Shown here: piece by piece, positions 31,892 through 46,300 of the stretch
Numbering within the stretch: position 1 is the stretch's first letter
How the letters are laid out: each line of letters opens with the position of its first letter
Assembly: GCA_014905825.1 (NCBI GenBank)
Contig: JACGCN010000003.1
Location: forward strand, 1,612,001 to 1,676,000
Length of the DNA stretch: 64,000 nt
Origin: Lyophyllum atratum
Lineage: Eukaryota > Basidiomycota > Agaricomycetes > Agaricales > Lyophyllaceae
Direction of reading: 5' to 3'
The notes under the pieces: model-generated
Seen by the model: the letters and a program-made list of their open reading frames with translations, nothing else
Told to the model about the DNA's origin: nothing
Database searches by the model: none
Position numbers and translations under genes: made by a program

Positions 31892-34045
31892 AGGACGCGC
31901 GACCGTGTGTTTCCCGTTCTGTTGAGTCTCGGATATCATATTCATCCTATCTTGCTTGCATCCTTTTCCGTAACATTTCTTTCATCGCGTACCCTTTATA
32001 GATCGTGCTGCAACATTAGTGGAATACCTCACATCCTTCATATTCGCTCTCGTCACTGCTGATCGCACACTCTCATGTTTTCACAATCCATTCCCCGACT
32101 TTCCTATTACCCCTCATATTACCCTTATCTCCCGGCCCTGCGTACTTTTGCGTTTGCAAGCACTCATATCCTACTCGCTGTGCAGACCGCCTTCACTCTC
32201 TCACTTACGCATATGTATTGTGCTCTGCAGGCACGATTTCGTTCCGGAATGGACTACCCAATGAACATGAAGCTAGAGTTGCTATGTTTTGCCACCAGAC
32301 CTAACCTTGCACCGTATGCAGATGCACACCACGGTAAGAAAAAAGGTTCCTCTTCTTTTCTCGTGCACCTAGCACTGTTGTCCTTCTTTTATGCTCTGCG
32401 GTCACACAATTTGACGATTCTGGGAACGTCTGGAGCCAGGTGGGTTGTTTCTGAATGCTGCGGGGTCATCAACTGTCACTGATCTTATCTATCCGTTGTC
32501 AGCTGTGCTATATGCTGCTATATGCAGTCAGACCATGCTCCACTTACACAAGGTCCCAACAAGTTCTTATATACGTGTTCAGCTACACACCACGACCCAT
32601 GATTGCGACATCCTACGGCGCCAGGAGAGGCACGGAATATACCAGCCCGGCCATCATCTCGAGCTATAACCGCATTTCCGATACTAGGTACGTGGATCTT
32701 CTTGTCCAGAGACTAGTGCAGTTAAGAATAATCTCCAGTGAGCTTGATGGAGCAAACCCTAAAGACGACATGGACACTTCTCGATACTCCATTCTAAGCT
32801 TGGTTGAATTCGACGCCCCTTTTCTGGGTTCGGCTGCTTTATACCTCCATTTACCACAAGTTATCTTTCCGAACATCCAACTTTTGATTTATGCGCCACT
32901 AGACCTCAGGACAAACTTACCGAACGAGGCACTGGAGGTTTTGACTCGGGATGCGCTCGAAAACCGACACCATCCATGGCCATGAGCAGTCATCAGTCCT
33001 AGATAATCACCAAGAGAGCGATATCTTGGGAAAGACTCAAATAACCAAGAGGTATAAGTAAAACCTAGGCCACCAACGCTAGAGGTCTTCGCGACCTCTC
33101 CCATGTTGTCTTCTCTGGGATCTCGCAGCCTCTTGATTTTTCGGCTCTTCTCCTTGGCCATTGTTTGTGGTGCAGGCTCCTTGAGGCATGGCTTCATTGT
33201 TGTCGGAGATGAGTGCTGATCATCCCACATCTCGAAATCCTTGTCGTCGTGCGTTCTCTCTTCCCTGTAGCCCTTGCTCAGTCTGAGTAAATTACCAGTC
33301 CTATTAGAGGACTCGATTAAGCAGAGCCGATGTAGAGCACGATGTCTTGGGGCCGCACGATGCCTCCGTATTCGTAAGTTTTTGAACACTATCTGTAACT
33401 TATGGTCCGTAAATAAGACCTATATTTCAGCTCTTCATTCAAAGTGGGCATACACAAGCCGCGGCGTACGCTTTTGCTGAAAGGGCCTCTGATCTCATCA
33501 AGGCCTCTCATAAGTAAGTCGCTGCTTACCCTTAAATAATTCATCTCTACGGACTTACATCTTTACCTTATATTCCTACTCACCTTGGCTTTAAGGATAA
33601 ACCCCCGCCCAGGTCGTTCCCTTGTACTTGACTACATACTAAGTTCTACTCCAATTTTGCTGCTTGATCCGAATAGCTTGCCCCTTTTGTGAAATTTATT
33701 CAAGGAAAAACCAAGCGTCAATTTGACCAATCGTCACACTAAGCGATGCATATTTGTCCCACCAATTGCATATAGAGTAGTTAAAGCTGAAGGTCGGATG
33801 AAGCGCTCGGAGTCGGCAGTCAGTGGCAGTGGTCGTCATCATGTGATCTTCGAAGATATGATTACGGCGCCAGTCTGAGTCTGAGTTCGTACCTGTTCGT
33901 ACGAGTTCGTACCAGTGGCTGCGCCGCCCCCGCGACTCTCAACACACACGCTCAGGACACTATCTAACACTTTCGTCACGACTTGCGCACTCACATTGAC
34001 GTCCATTGCATCGTAAACTTGTACACTATCTCCTCCGATCACGAT
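31892..34045. other. Stretch of about 2.1 kb without a supportable gene
   Basis: The left part is T/C-rich 3' flank. Two longer open frames overlap tail to tail: 32455-32985 (+, 176 codons, partly hydrophobic) and 32889-33389 (-, 166 codons, charged, with NLLRLSKGYREERTHDDKDF). The minus one has plausible codon content and could be an exon, but neither shows a known domain or joins to flanking exons. The motif GTTCGTAC is repeated at about 33884-33912. The right end is the ARPC2 promoter. Confidence 0.45.
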
Positions 34046-35238
34046 ATGATTCTCCTCGAAGTACCCTTTTCTGCCAGTACACGCAGTACCTCCTTCTAAA
34101 CCGATACTCACAGTCCCACAACTACATCATACAAACTACACTAGCGGAGAAAATTACCAAGTAAGTCTAATATATACGTCTCGTTGAGCCCAGCTGACCA
34201 GATACAGACCTTCTTCGCTAGATGTACAATTCGTAGATTTTGATGGTGTTCGTTTCCACTTGTCCACCCCAGAGCGCAAGACGGTCCTTCTCCTCTCGAT
34301 GCACATCCGATGCTGGGACGAACTTGTGAAGTACGGGGCTATGGACATCCTGAAGCGGGAGTATGGCGCCTTGGTCGCTGCCCAGCCTGAGCAGGAATAT
34401 AATGTGAGCTTGGAGATCGATCTCGAGCAGGTGCCTAGCAGTCCTGGTATGTGACGTGCCTTCTGCTATCATGGACTTTGGCTACAGCGTGGCATACTCC
34501 AGAGACTCGCGACGCATTCATCATGTCCATTGCCTTGCTTAAACGCAACGCCTTGGCAGCCCCCTTTGAACTCGGATTCAAGACACAGAAAGAGCTGGAG
34601 GCTTCAGGAGGCACACAAGGGGAGTTGATGCAGATTCATTATCGAGACGAGGAGGCTATGTATGTGCAAGCCTCACCTGATCGTGTAACTGTTATCTTCT
34701 CGACCGTATTCCGAGAGGAGACCGATCGCATTTTTGGGAAGGTGTTCCTTCAGGTATGTGTTGCTTCCACTCGTAGTTCGTCTCCCTTCGCCTAGTCCCT
34801 GACTCGGCTTGCATCGTCAGGAATTTGTAGATGCTCGACGCCAACCATCCATTCAGAACGCCCCTCAGGTCCTATACACCAACCGTGACCCCCCGCTTGA
34901 GATACGCCACCTTCCAGGCCTGCGAAAAACAGAAGACATTGGCTATGTCACGTTTGTCCTGTTCCCCCGCCACTTTATCAACGCATCGACCGCATCATCC
35001 ACCATCTCTCACATCCAACTCTTCCGCGACTACCTTCATTACCATATCAAGTGCTCCAAGGCATACATGCATTCAAGGATGAGGCATCGCGTGACCGAAT
35101 TCCAGAAAGTTTTGAATAGGGCCAAGACAGAGGTCGCTACAACCGAAAGGAAAACAGTGACGTGCGTAATTTGTCTCCAGGTCTGCAAGTTGATTGACCT
35201 CATACATTTTTAGCGGGAGAACCCTTCAAACGCGATGA
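34046..35238 (+). CDS. ARC35: ARP2/3 complex subunit 2 (p34-Arc)
   Basis: Six exons. The first holds only five codons (34046-34060, MILLE); after a 53-nt intron it continues SHNYIIQTTLAEKI (34114-34160), then from 34208 SLDVQFVDFDGVRFHLSTPE, LLLSMHIRCWDELVKYGAMDILKREYG, and after a 41-nt intron (34447-34487) AWHTPETRDAFIMSIALLKRN and APFELGF. The C-terminal half has EAMYVQASPDRVTVIFSTVF, FVDARRQ, DIGYVTFVLFPRHF, and HIQLFRDYLHYHIKCSKAYMHSRMRHR, ending TVTGRTLQTR. This is the full ARPC2 pattern, with about 320 residues as in other fungi. The subunit anchors the Arp2/3 complex to the mother filament during branched actin nucleation. No frameshift is seen. ACC1 follows on the same strand. Confidence 0.93.
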
Positions 35239-35703
35239 ACATTCCCATGTCCTTGATACCTCAGTCGAACATATGCTATGCCTTGATATTTATTGAAATT
35301 AACAGACTCAAGACGAGTATGCCCCATTTCGGTAAGCTGATGGGTTTGAATGGCGTTGTTAACTGGGATGCAAATGGCACTGTGCATGTCACTTCTGTCA
35401 AATCTTTTGGGGAGGCTCTGAGTAATTTACATGCACATGTCAAGAGGTCTTGAAGCGCGGACGATGACTCTAAGTCTCTGAATCTTTGCCGTCTTTTGAT
35501 CGGGACCCGTGTAAAGCACCCGTACCGAAGTTGACGCTGACGTAAGGCGTCATGAATTTTGGGGCTGATCATAAGTTTGACCCCAGGGAGCGCACGTTTA
35601 TATAAAACGGCTGTCCTGGTCGGTCAGTTGTCCTTTCTTTTACAACTTCCAGATACCCGGAACCTACACGTCACTTTCATCGCTGACCGCTCTGTGAATA
35701 CCC
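35239..35703. other. Gene-free stretch, ACC1 promoter
   Basis: About 465 bp. A short open frame (35235-35453) has no known domain. The right part holds a TATA box and the leader of ACC1. Confidence 0.5.
35598..35607 (+). promoter_or_regulatory. TATA box of ACC1
   Basis: TTATATAAAA lies about 100 bp upstream of the ACC1 start codon at 35704, in the expected orientation. Confidence 0.6.
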
Positions 35704-38700
35704 ATGTCGGTTTACGACCATTCTCGAGTCCAGCAATATATTGGTACGCGTTCAATAGGCTGATTCGCGACTCCATATATTGATGTATGCGATGACAGGC
35801 GGAAACTCGTTAGAAAATGCTCCAGCGGGAAGCGTTACTGATTTCGTGAAGAAGAATGGCGGACACACCGTGATCACGAAGGTTAGTACTTGTATGGCCC
35901 TCGTTACTCTTCATTGACCAAGAATCCTTCTACATTAGGTTCTCATTGCGAACAACGGTGTCGTAAAGAACTGTCGTATATTTTACTATCTCTCAAACCG
36001 CACATAGGTATCGCCGCCGTGAAGGAAATCCGATCGATTCGTCAATGGAGTTACGAAACATTCGGTCGCGAACGCGAAGTCGAGTTCACCGTTATGGCCA
36101 CTCCCGAAGATCTGAAAGTCAATGCGGAGTATATCAGGATGGCCGATCGATACATCGAAGTGCCTGGAGGCTCGAACAACAACAACTATGCGAACGTCGA
36201 CCTCATCGTGGATGTCGCAGAACGCGCCGGCGTACATGCAGTCTGGGCAGGCTGGGGCCATGCGTCCGAAAATCCACGTCTCCCCGAGAGCCTTGCAGCC
36301 AGTAAGAACAAAATCGTGTTCATTGGACCACCAGGAAGTGCCATGAGGAGTTTGGGCGACAAGATTTCCAGTACGATTGTTGCGCAGAGCGCCAATGTGC
36401 CTACGATGCCCTGGTCGGGGAGCGGAATCACCGACACTGTCCTCTCAGAAGCTGGTTATGTTACCGTGCCCGAGAAAGCATATGCGGATGCTTGCGTGAC
36501 GAGCGTCGAGGAAGGGTTGAAGCGGGCAGAGCAGATAGGCTGGCCCGTCATGATCAAGGCTAGTGAAGGAGGAGGTGGAAAGGGTATCCGAAAGGTCGAG
36601 GCCCCGGATGCATTCAAGAATGCGTATCACGCGGTAGCTGGAGAAATCCCAGGGTTCGTTCTATTAATTCTCATCTCCTTTCACTGTACTGATCAACGCG
36701 CCAGGATCTCCCATCTTCATCATGAAGCTCGCTGGCCAGGCGCGTCATTTGGAAGTCCAGCTTCTTGCTGATCAGTATGGCAATGCTATCTCACTATTTG
36801 GACGCGACTGCTCCGTCCAGCGTCGCCATCAGAAGATCATCGAGGAGGCACCTGTGACTATCGCAACAGAAGAGACTTTCGAACAGATGGAGCGGGCGGC
36901 TGTTCGCCTATCCAAACTAGTCGGATATGTCAGTGCTGGAACCGTGGAATGTATGCCCTTTTCTTCATTGATACTCGTTGGAATCATACTTATTTCGACT
37001 CATTTCTCCCTTGCTATCGAAAGACCTCTACAGTCACGCTGAGGACTACTTCTACTTCCTGGAACTCAATCCCCGACTTCAAGTGGAGCATCCCACGACC
37101 GAGATGGTGTCTGGTGTCAATCTTCCAGCTGCCCAGCTTCAGATCGCCATGGGTCTACCTATGCACCGCATCCGAGATATTCGCCAGCTGTACGGCGTCG
37201 CACCCAACGGTTCTTCCGAGATTGACTTCGATATGACCAAGCCTGACGCCAATCAGCTCCAGCGCAAGCCAAGGCCGAAAGGACACGTCGTCGCCGTCCG
37301 TATCACTGCTGAGAATCCAGATGCCGGCTTCAAACCATCATCAGGATCTATCCAAGAGCTGAACTTCCGCTCCAGCACCAATGTGTGGGGCTACTTCTCT
37401 GTCACCACTGCTGGTGGACTACACGAGTTTGCCGATTCACAATTCGGACATATATTCGCCTATGGAGAGGATCGTGGGGAGAGTCGGAAGAACATGATCG
37501 TTGCACTCAAGGAACTGAGCATCCGTGGTGATTTCAGAACGACTGTCGAATATCTCATCAAGCTGCTCGAGCTCGAGGCGTTCAAGGAGAATACCATCAC
37601 CACTGGCTGGCTGGACTCTCTCATCAGCAGCAAGTTGACTGCTGAACGCCCGGATGCAACCCTCGCCGTCATTTGTGGTGCTGTTACCAAGGCATACCTT
37701 GCTTCTGAAGCTTGCTGGACCGAGTACAAGCGCGTCCTCGACAAGGGCCAAGTTCCCGCCCGAGATGTCCTGAAGACCGTCTTCGGGATTGACTTCATTT
37801 ACGAGAACACCCGGTACTCTTTCACGGCTGCCCGTTCCTCTTCGACTGCCTGGACCCTTTACCTCAACGGAGGACGAACTATGGTCGGTGCTCGCGCGCT
37901 TGCTGATGGCGGCTTGTTGGTGCTGTTGGACGGGAAGAGTCATTCGATTTACTGGAGGGAGGAAGTTGGCGCCCTCAGGTTGATGGTAGATGCGAAAACC
38001 TGCTTGATCGAACAGGAGAACGACCCCACCCAGCTGAGGAGTCCCAGTCCTGGAAAGCTGATCCGGTTCTTCGTTGATAGCGGAGATCACGTAAATGCTG
38101 GTGAACAATACGCGGAGATCGAGGTTGGTTTTCATGTAATCCATGGCTTCAAGTGTTCTAACTTCAATATTTTCAGGTTATGAAGATGTACATGCCATTG
38201 GTCGCATCCGAGGATGGCGTCGTTCAGCTAATTAAGCAACCTGGAGTTTCTCTGGAGCCTGGCGATATCCTTGGAATTCTGACCCTTGACGACCCAGCTC
38301 GAGTTAAGCACGCGAAACCGTTCGAAGGCCAGCTTCCCGCTATGGGTGGACCTGGTGTTGTCGGCAACAAACCACACCAGAGGTATATCCGATGCATGAC
38401 CATCCTCAACGACATTCTGGATGGTTTTGACAACCAGGCCATCATGGCTTCAACCCTGAAGGATCTCGTCGACGTCCTCCACGAACCAGAACTCCCTTAC
38501 TCTGAAGTTAACGCCATCCTTTCTTCCCTTTCTGGACGCATGCCGGCCAAGCTCGAAGAGAGTATCAGACACGCCATCGACGCTGCGAAGGCCAAAGGCG
38601 ACAACCACGAGTTCCCCGCCGTCCGAATCAAGAAAGTCGTCGAGCACTACTTGCAGGATAATGTTCTTCCCCAAGATCGTGCTATGCTCCGGTCGTCGCT

Positions 38701-41700
38701 TGGCGTGCTCTCGGACGTTTTGGACAGGTATCAGAACGGTCTGAAAGGGCATGAGACCGCGGTGATCGCGTCTCTCTTGGAACGTTACGAGTCCACAGAG
38801 AAACTTTTCGGTGGCAGCATAGAAGCCCGTGTCCTCGCTCTTCGCGAGCAGCACAAAGATGACCTCGATAAGGTCGTGAGCTTCGTCTTGAGCCATATCA
38901 AGGCGCAAAGCAAATCCAAGCTGGTCCTCGCTATCCTTGACTACGTCAAAACCAGCAGCCTCAACGTCTCCAACACGGAAAGCCGTCTTTATATGGCTAC
39001 GCAAGGCTTGGCTGCCCTCGAAGCGAAGTGAGTTGCTAATGCTGATACGTCATAGTCCATGCCTAACAATATTTAGATCCTCCACCTCGGTCTCGCTGAA
39101 GGCACGCGAGGTCCTCATTCTGGGTCAAATGCCTTCATACGAGGAGCGTTTGGTCCAGATGGAATCTGTCCTCAAGAACTCAGTGACCAATAACTACTAT
39201 GGCGAACAGGGACAAGGGCCTAAGTATGATTTTTTGATCCGTTACCGTCCATATTATTGATATTGTGACAGGACGCCTTCTGTCGAGGTACTGAAGGAGT
39301 TGAGTGACTCTCGATACACTGTATATGATGTCCTCCCCGCCTTCTTCAACCATGAAGATCCCATGGTTGCTCTTGGTATGATTGCTCTTATTATAATGGC
39401 TTATAATCCTCCTAAGCGTCCATCTAGCTGCCTTTGAAGTTTATATCCGTCGCGCGTACAGGGCGTACACCCTCCTCTCCATCGACTACGAAGAAGGTGA
39501 TTCTCTAGATGATGGCGAGGTTCCCAACATCGTCACATGGCGCTTTAACCTTGGGCAGTCGCACTCCCCACCCTCGACGCCTCGTATCTCATTTGGGTAC
39601 GTATCAACTAAGCTTCCAATCTCGTCAGGAAATTCTGACCTTTTTTCCAGCGAGAATCGTCGATCGGGCTCTGTCAGCGACCTGACATACATGATCAACC
39701 GTCACCAGTCGCAGCCTGTACGGACGGGCGCTATCGCATCATTCCCAAATGTTGCCGCCCTTTACCGTGGGTTTGATAAGGTAGCCTCGATGCTCCCTGT
39801 TTTCGACCACGACGAGTTCTGCCAACGTTATGGCCCAGGAAGCCAGCCCCCAAATGTCGTCAACATTGCCCTTCGCGTATTCCGAGAAGAGGACGACATG
39901 TCTGAGAGTGCCTGGACCACTACCGTTACTCGATTCGTTAACGACCACAAGGATATCCTCGTTCATCGCGGAGTGCGCCGAGTTTCGGTCCTTATTTGCC
40001 ATCCAGGCCAATACCCAGTCTACTATACCCTACGCGACTTCGACGGCACGTGGGGCGAGGAAGAAGCCATTCGTAACATCGAGCCAGCCCTGGCCTTCCA
40101 GCTAGAACTCAGCCGCCTTTCTAACTATAACCTGAAACCTTGCTTTGTGGAGGCGAAGCAGATTCACATATACCATGCTGTCGCAAGGGAAAACCAACTG
40201 GACAACAGGTTCTTCATCCGTGCCCTCGTACGCCCTGGTCGTCTAAGGGGTACCATGAGCACTGCGGAGTACCTCATCTCCGAGACGGACCGTCTCGTCA
40301 CCAGTGTGCTGGACGCACTTGAGGTCGTCAGCGCTGAACACCGGAACGCTGATTGCAACCACATCTTCATGAACTTCGTCTACAATCTTGCAGTCACATA
40401 TGAGGACGTCCTCGCAGCGATATCTGGATTCATTGAGCGTCACGGCAAACGGCTCTGGCGACTCCACGTAACCGGTTCGGAGATCAGGATTGCTCTAGAA
40501 GATAACGAGGGCAACGTGACTCCAATTAGATGCATTATCGAAAATGTGTCCGGCTTCATCGTCAATTACCACGGATACCAGGAAATCACGACCGACAAAG
40601 GAACGACCATCCTTAAGTCAATCGGTGAGAAGGGCCCCCTTCATCTCCAGCCTGTCCACCAGGCATACCCGACCAAGGAATCCCTGCAACCGAAGCGTTA
40701 TCAAGCCCACCTCATTGGTACCACATACGTATACGATTTCCCCGACCTGTTCTCCAAAGCTTTGCACAATGTTTGGGTCCAGGCTCGCAACACGGATTCT
40801 GGTCTAGTGTTGCCGAAGATATTCCTGGAGTCAAGGGAACTCGTCTTGGATGAGCACGATCAGCTCACAGAGGTAGACCGAGCACCAGGCAACAACACCT
40901 TCGGTATGGTAGCTTGGGTGTTCACCCTCAGAACCCCCGAATTCCCCCTTGGCCGTAAGGTCGTTGTGGTTGCGAACGACATCACATACAAGATCGGGTC
41001 CTTTGGTCCTATCGAAGACCAGTACTTCTATCTCGTCACTCAATACGCTCGGGAACATGGCCTTCCCCGCATATATCTCTCCGCCAACTCCGGTGCCCGT
41101 ATTGGAATCGCTGAAGAGACCTTGCCTCTCTTCTCCGCCGCCTGGAACGATGCCGCTCATCCAGAGAAGGGCGTCAACTATCTCTACCTTACACCTGAAA
41201 ACTTCCTCACTCTACAAGAGAAGGGTCAGGACGCTGTACGGACTGTCGAGATTGAGGAAAACGGCGAGCGTCGTTACAAGATCACCGATGTCATTGGTCT
41301 CCAAGACGGTCTTGGTGTCGAGTCACTCAAAGGCTCTGGCTCATCGCTGGCGAGACGTCTCGAGCTTACGACGACATCTTCACCATTACCCTCGTCACTG
41401 CTCGGTCAGTGGGTATTGGAGCCTACCTTGTGCGTCTCGGAGAGCGTGCAGTACAAGTTGAGGGTCAACCAATCATCCTTACTGGCGCGTCGGCTCTGAA
41501 CAAGGTTCTGGGTCGTGAGGTGTACACCTCCAATTTGCAACTCGGCGGCACCCAAATCATGTTCAAGAATGGTGTCTCCCATCTTACCGCCAGCAGCGAT
41601 TTGCAAGGAGCAACACAGATTCTGGAATGGCTGTCCTATGTTCCGGAATTCAAGAACGGCCCTCTACCTGTTCGAGAGACATCGGATAATTGGGATCGCG

Positions 41701-43047
41701 ACATCGATTATACGCCTCCCAAGGGCGCGTACGATCCCAGATGGTTTATCGAAGGCAAGGTGGATGAGCAATCATCAGAATATCTCAGTGGTTTCTTCGA
41801 CAAGGGATCGTTCCAGGAGACGCTGAGTGGCTGGGCGCAAACTGTTGTGGTGGGGCGCGCTCGCCTTGGAGGCGTTCCCATGGGTGTCATCGCTGTTGAA
41901 ACCCGCACCATCGAGCGCATCGTGCCAGCCGACCCCGCCAATCCCGCCTCCTTCGAACAGCGCATCATGGAGGCCGGTCAAGTCTGGTATCCCAACTCCG
42001 CCTACAAGACTGCCCAAGCCTATTTTCGATTTCAACCGCGAAGGCTTGCCTCTAATCATCTTCGCTAATTGGCGTGGTTTCTCTGGCGGTCAGCAGGATA
42101 TGTATGACGAGGTCCTCAAGCAGGGTTCGAAGATCGTCGATGGGCTTTCCAGCTACAAGCAGCCCGTCTTCGTGTACATTGTCCCCAACGGAGAACTGCG
42201 CGGAGGTGCCTGGGTCGTGCTCGATCCATCCATCAACTCTGAGCAGATGGAGATGTACGCTGACGTAGATGCCCGTGCAGGTGTCCTAGAACCTGAGGGC
42301 ATCGTCGAGATCAAGATGCGTCGTGACAAGATTTTGGCACTCATGGAGCGTCTCGACTCTACCTACGCCTCTCTTAAGCGGGATAGCAAGGACGCATCCA
42401 AGAGTCCCGAGGAGAAGGCTGCAGCCACCGCAGCGCTGACCAAGCGAGAGACCCTGCTGCAGCCGACGTACAAGCAAATTGCGCTTCTGTACGCAGATCT
42501 TCACGAGTTAGTATACATTTTTCTATCTTCAACATTGCGTTGACTTACTGATTGATTCCTACAGTCGTACTGGCCGCATGGAGGCTAAGGGGTGCGCAAA
42601 ACCCACAGTCTGGAAGAATGCCCGTCGACACTTCTACTGGGCAGTCCGGGCCCGTGTTGCCAGATCCGCTGCCTTGGCAGACATCACTGAAGCTTCACCG
42701 GGCACCTCCCTCGACTATCGCATGCGGTTGCTGAACTCGTTGGCATCCCTTGAACCAGATACCGATTACCGAGAGGTCGCGGAGACGCTCGAGAAGCTTG
42801 ATCTCTCTCCGACCATCATTCAACTCAAAGCTGACCATCTCATGCGCCGCTTGATCGAGTTGACAAAGGAAGATCGAAAGGCGACCATGGACGGGTTCGT
42901 CCGCTTGGCGGACCATCTCTCGGAGGAAGACAAGGCATCTCTCATAAGTGCCCTGCAATCCACGTCGAATGGTGTGTTTGTTTGACGATACCTTCGTATG
43001 AGCACTGGACTGACTTCCATTTAGGTCCTCCTTCCTACGCTACCTAA
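35704..43047 (+). CDS. ACC1: Acetyl-CoA carboxylase, cytosolic multidomain enzyme
   Basis: Makes malonyl-CoA from acetyl-CoA, bicarbonate and ATP for fatty-acid synthesis. The first exon (35704-35743) begins [13 protein letters not shown], joined to [11 protein letters not shown]. Biotin carboxylase follows: [63 protein letters not shown]. The biotin carrier carries the acceptor lysine in [14 protein letters not shown] (about 38177). The central fungal region comes next, then the carboxyltransferase halves ([51 protein letters not shown]), ending NGPPSYAT. About 2,240 residues, the usual length. At least ten short introns. Two one-base frameshifts, near 41339 ([12 protein letters not shown] needs one more C) and 42022 (AIFDFNREG, one extra T), lie in highly conserved sequence and are almost surely sequence errors. 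Confidence 0.97.
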
Positions 43048-43376
43048 AAATGACCATGCCTAAGCTGACACTGTATCCAATACTCCCTCCACCTTCCCTT
43101 CGCACAGCTCTCGTTTACACAGTACACATCACGCATTTGTTTTCATAATGGTTTTCGATAGATATCACTAGAATCACATAGTCCTCAGCAGTCAGTATAA
43201 GAACATCCACCTTCTCATCGTTGGTGAACCGTATATATAATCATAACGTTCATGACTAGAATCGAGGCGATGACGCTAAGCTCGACGATGATGATCTGAC
43301 TAAGCCGACTGGGCCACCCGCCTGAGTGATTTCTTGAAGACTTGCGGCACTCACACAAACTTGTCCTGACTCTCTA
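43048..43376. other. Gene-free stretch between ACC1 and QNS1
   Basis: About 330 bp with ACC1 3' flank and the QNS1 promoter. No repeat or clear TATA box apart from an AT-rich GTATATATAAT at about 43230-43240, roughly 140 bp upstream of the QNS1 start. Confidence 0.5.
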
Positions 43377-46300
43377 ATGGGTCATTTAATAACTTTGGCA
43401 ACGTGAGGCTAATATAATCTCACCCTTGGTTTCGAATTAACTCTCGCCCTGTAGATGGTATGGCGTGTGCCGTTCACCTCAATGCAGACCTTTGATTCGT
43501 AACCCAGTTCTTTGAACCAGTGGGCATTGGATTTCCAAGTTAGCCTGCATTGAATCAGTTCGACTCCTTTGAGTGACCGTTCCATAGGGTAACCTTGAGC
43601 GAATCCTTGCAAGTATCGCGATCGCCAAGGACCGAGGGGCTACGCTGCGAGTTGGACCTGAACTAGAGATACCGTGCGTTTTTTGGACATCATTGAACAT
43701 CGAGTTTCATGCCTTCTATCCTAGAGGTTACGGGTGCCTAGATCATTTCTTAGAAGGTAGCTCAGCTCTCTGATTCGAAAGGAAATCCTCTTATCTTGCG
43801 TAGGCGATACCGTTCTTCATTCTTGGGAGGTTCTGGCCAAGATCCTTTCGTCAGAGGAAACAATGGGCATTGTTTGCGATATCGGCATGTGTGTCTCAGC
43901 CAATTCGTCTCTAAAGTGCCTCGCTCAAACAGCAATCATGTCTACAGGCCTGTCGTCCACAAGAATGTCATCTATAATTGTCGTGTTATTATCCATGATC
44001 GTAAAATACTGCTCATCCGGCCCAAGATGTGGCTTGCGAACGATGGAAACTACCGTGAGCTCCGCTACTTCACACCCTGGATGAAACACAGGCAATGGGA
44101 AGATCATTATCTCCCAAGGATCATACAAGCAGTCACCAAGCAGGTTTGGCTTCAACTTCTTCTACCTCGTCGCTCAACTTACGTATGTCGAAATAGACGA
44201 AAGTCCCTTTTGGCGACGCCGTCATAAGTACACTGGACACTTGTTTCGGCGTAGAGCTGTGCGAAGAGCTATTCACGCCCGCGAGGTACGCTAAGATGAA
44301 GCTCTTTCCCGAGACAGTGGCCCATATTTTTGCAGCCCTCACATTCTCATGGGCCTGGATGGCGTCGAGATTTTCACCAACTCTAGTGGAAGCCACCATG
44401 AACTTCGCAAGCTCTATACACGAGTGGAGTTGATCAAGGAAGCTACGTTAAAGGTGAAGACTTAAGCCTGTCAACTACAGTTCCAAAACTTAATGGCTGG
44501 CCTGAACAGTTGGGCGGAATATACCTGTACGCCAACCAACAGGGCTGCGATGGTGATCGCCTTTATTATGATGGATGTGCCATGATTGCAGTGAACGGAC
44601 GAATCGTCGCTCAGGGCTCGCAATTCTCTTTGAACGACGTAGAAGTTGTGACTGCTACGGTCGACATCGAGGACGTTCGCGCGCACCGCGCCACGAGCAG
44701 CAGGAGCATGCAAGCCGCTTCTTCAGAGAGATATCACAGAGTGGAGGTCAACTTTGCTCTTACGCGTGGCAAGTTCGACGAAATCAAAGAGGAAGACTCT
44801 ATCGGTCTCGTTGGCAACAAGTCTGCAATTGCATTCCATGATGTTAGATTCCATGCGCCAGAGGAAGAAATCGCGTACGTACCTTGGGTATCAAAAAGAA
44901 CTTGAACTTGACAAAGAGTAGGCTGGGACCTGCATGCTGGCTTTGGGATTATCTTCGACGATCGCGCACCCAGGGATACTTCATTCCACTCAGTGGCGGA
45001 ATTGACAGCTGTGCTACGGCGGTCATTGTGTTTTCTATGTGTAGGCTTGTGTCTGAAGCGCCAAGCGTGGAGGTTTGTGCCAAACTCTTGCCATCCCTAG
45101 AACCATCGTTTGTAACCGACGAGTTCGAACTAGACATGGCTGTAATCGCGGACTGCTCGACGCATCACAGGAGAGACGGAAGACTCCACGTACATCCCCT
45201 CTGATCCCCGTGAATTCGCGAGCCGGATATTCCATACATGTTACATGGGAACGGAAAACTCAAGCGTGGAGACCCGGAAGCGCGCAAAGCAACTCTCTGA
45301 GGCAATTGGAAGGTAACCAAACACCTATGTTTGGATTAAAAGGAGCTGAACGGTGTTGTGATTATAGTTATCACGTCGACTTGAACATGGATGCTGTTGT
45401 TACTGCTCTAAGAAACCTGTTCGGCTTTGTAACAGGAATCCGACCCCAATTCAGGAGCCAGGGAGGTTCCAACGCGGAGAACCTTGCTCTTCAGAATATT
45501 CAAGTTGGTTGAGATGCCATACTGCAAGATTGATAGTTGATTAGCTCTTCCTTCCAGGCTAGGCTGAGGATGGTGCTTGCATATATGTTTGCACAGCTCT
45601 TACCTTGGGTGCGCGGCAAGCAAGGCGGCTTTGCTCGTCCTTGGGAGCGCTAACGTAGACGAAAGGTAATCAACAAACCTTCCAATATATCAGAAGTACT
45701 CACAATACCCTGTGATGACAGTCTTCGTGGATATCTAACGAAATACGACTGCTCTTCTGGTACGTGGGCGAAATCTATTTATTCCCTGACACTGCTCACT
45801 GTCTTGTAGCCGACATCAACCCAATTGGCAGCATCAGCAAAACGGATCTGAAGAAATTCATTGCCTATGCCCAACACTCCTTTGATATGCCGATCCTAGA
45901 AAGGTAAGGCCATTCATATTTTGGTCTGATAATAAGAAAACATTCTGCCTTAGTTTCTTGAGCGCAACACCGACAGCTGAGCTTGAACCCATAACAGAGA
46001 CCTATGTGCAATCTGACGAGGTGCATATTCATTACGGACCCATCTTTTCATTGACTCATTTATTCCAGGCTGATATGGGCATGACGTACGACGAGCTGTC
46101 CGTGTTTGGTCGGCTGCGCAAGGTCGAGAAATGTGGGCCATACAGCACATTTACAAAGTTGGTCCACGAGTGGGGTGCGATTCTGTCGCCGACTCAGGTT
46201 CTTACTTTCCTTAACGCTATACGTCGCTTTCTAACGCGCTACTCGGTCAGATCGCCGAGAAAGTGAAGCTCTTCTATTTCGAGCATGCCAGAAATCGACA

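Noticed and set aside
32455..32985. Plus-strand frame of 176 codons
   Set aside because: No domain, overlaps a minus-strand frame, and neither has supporting exons; kept only as a note.
37437..38144. Minus-strand open frame of 235 codons
   Set aside because: Antisense to the ACC1 coding exon with clear family motifs on the plus strand.
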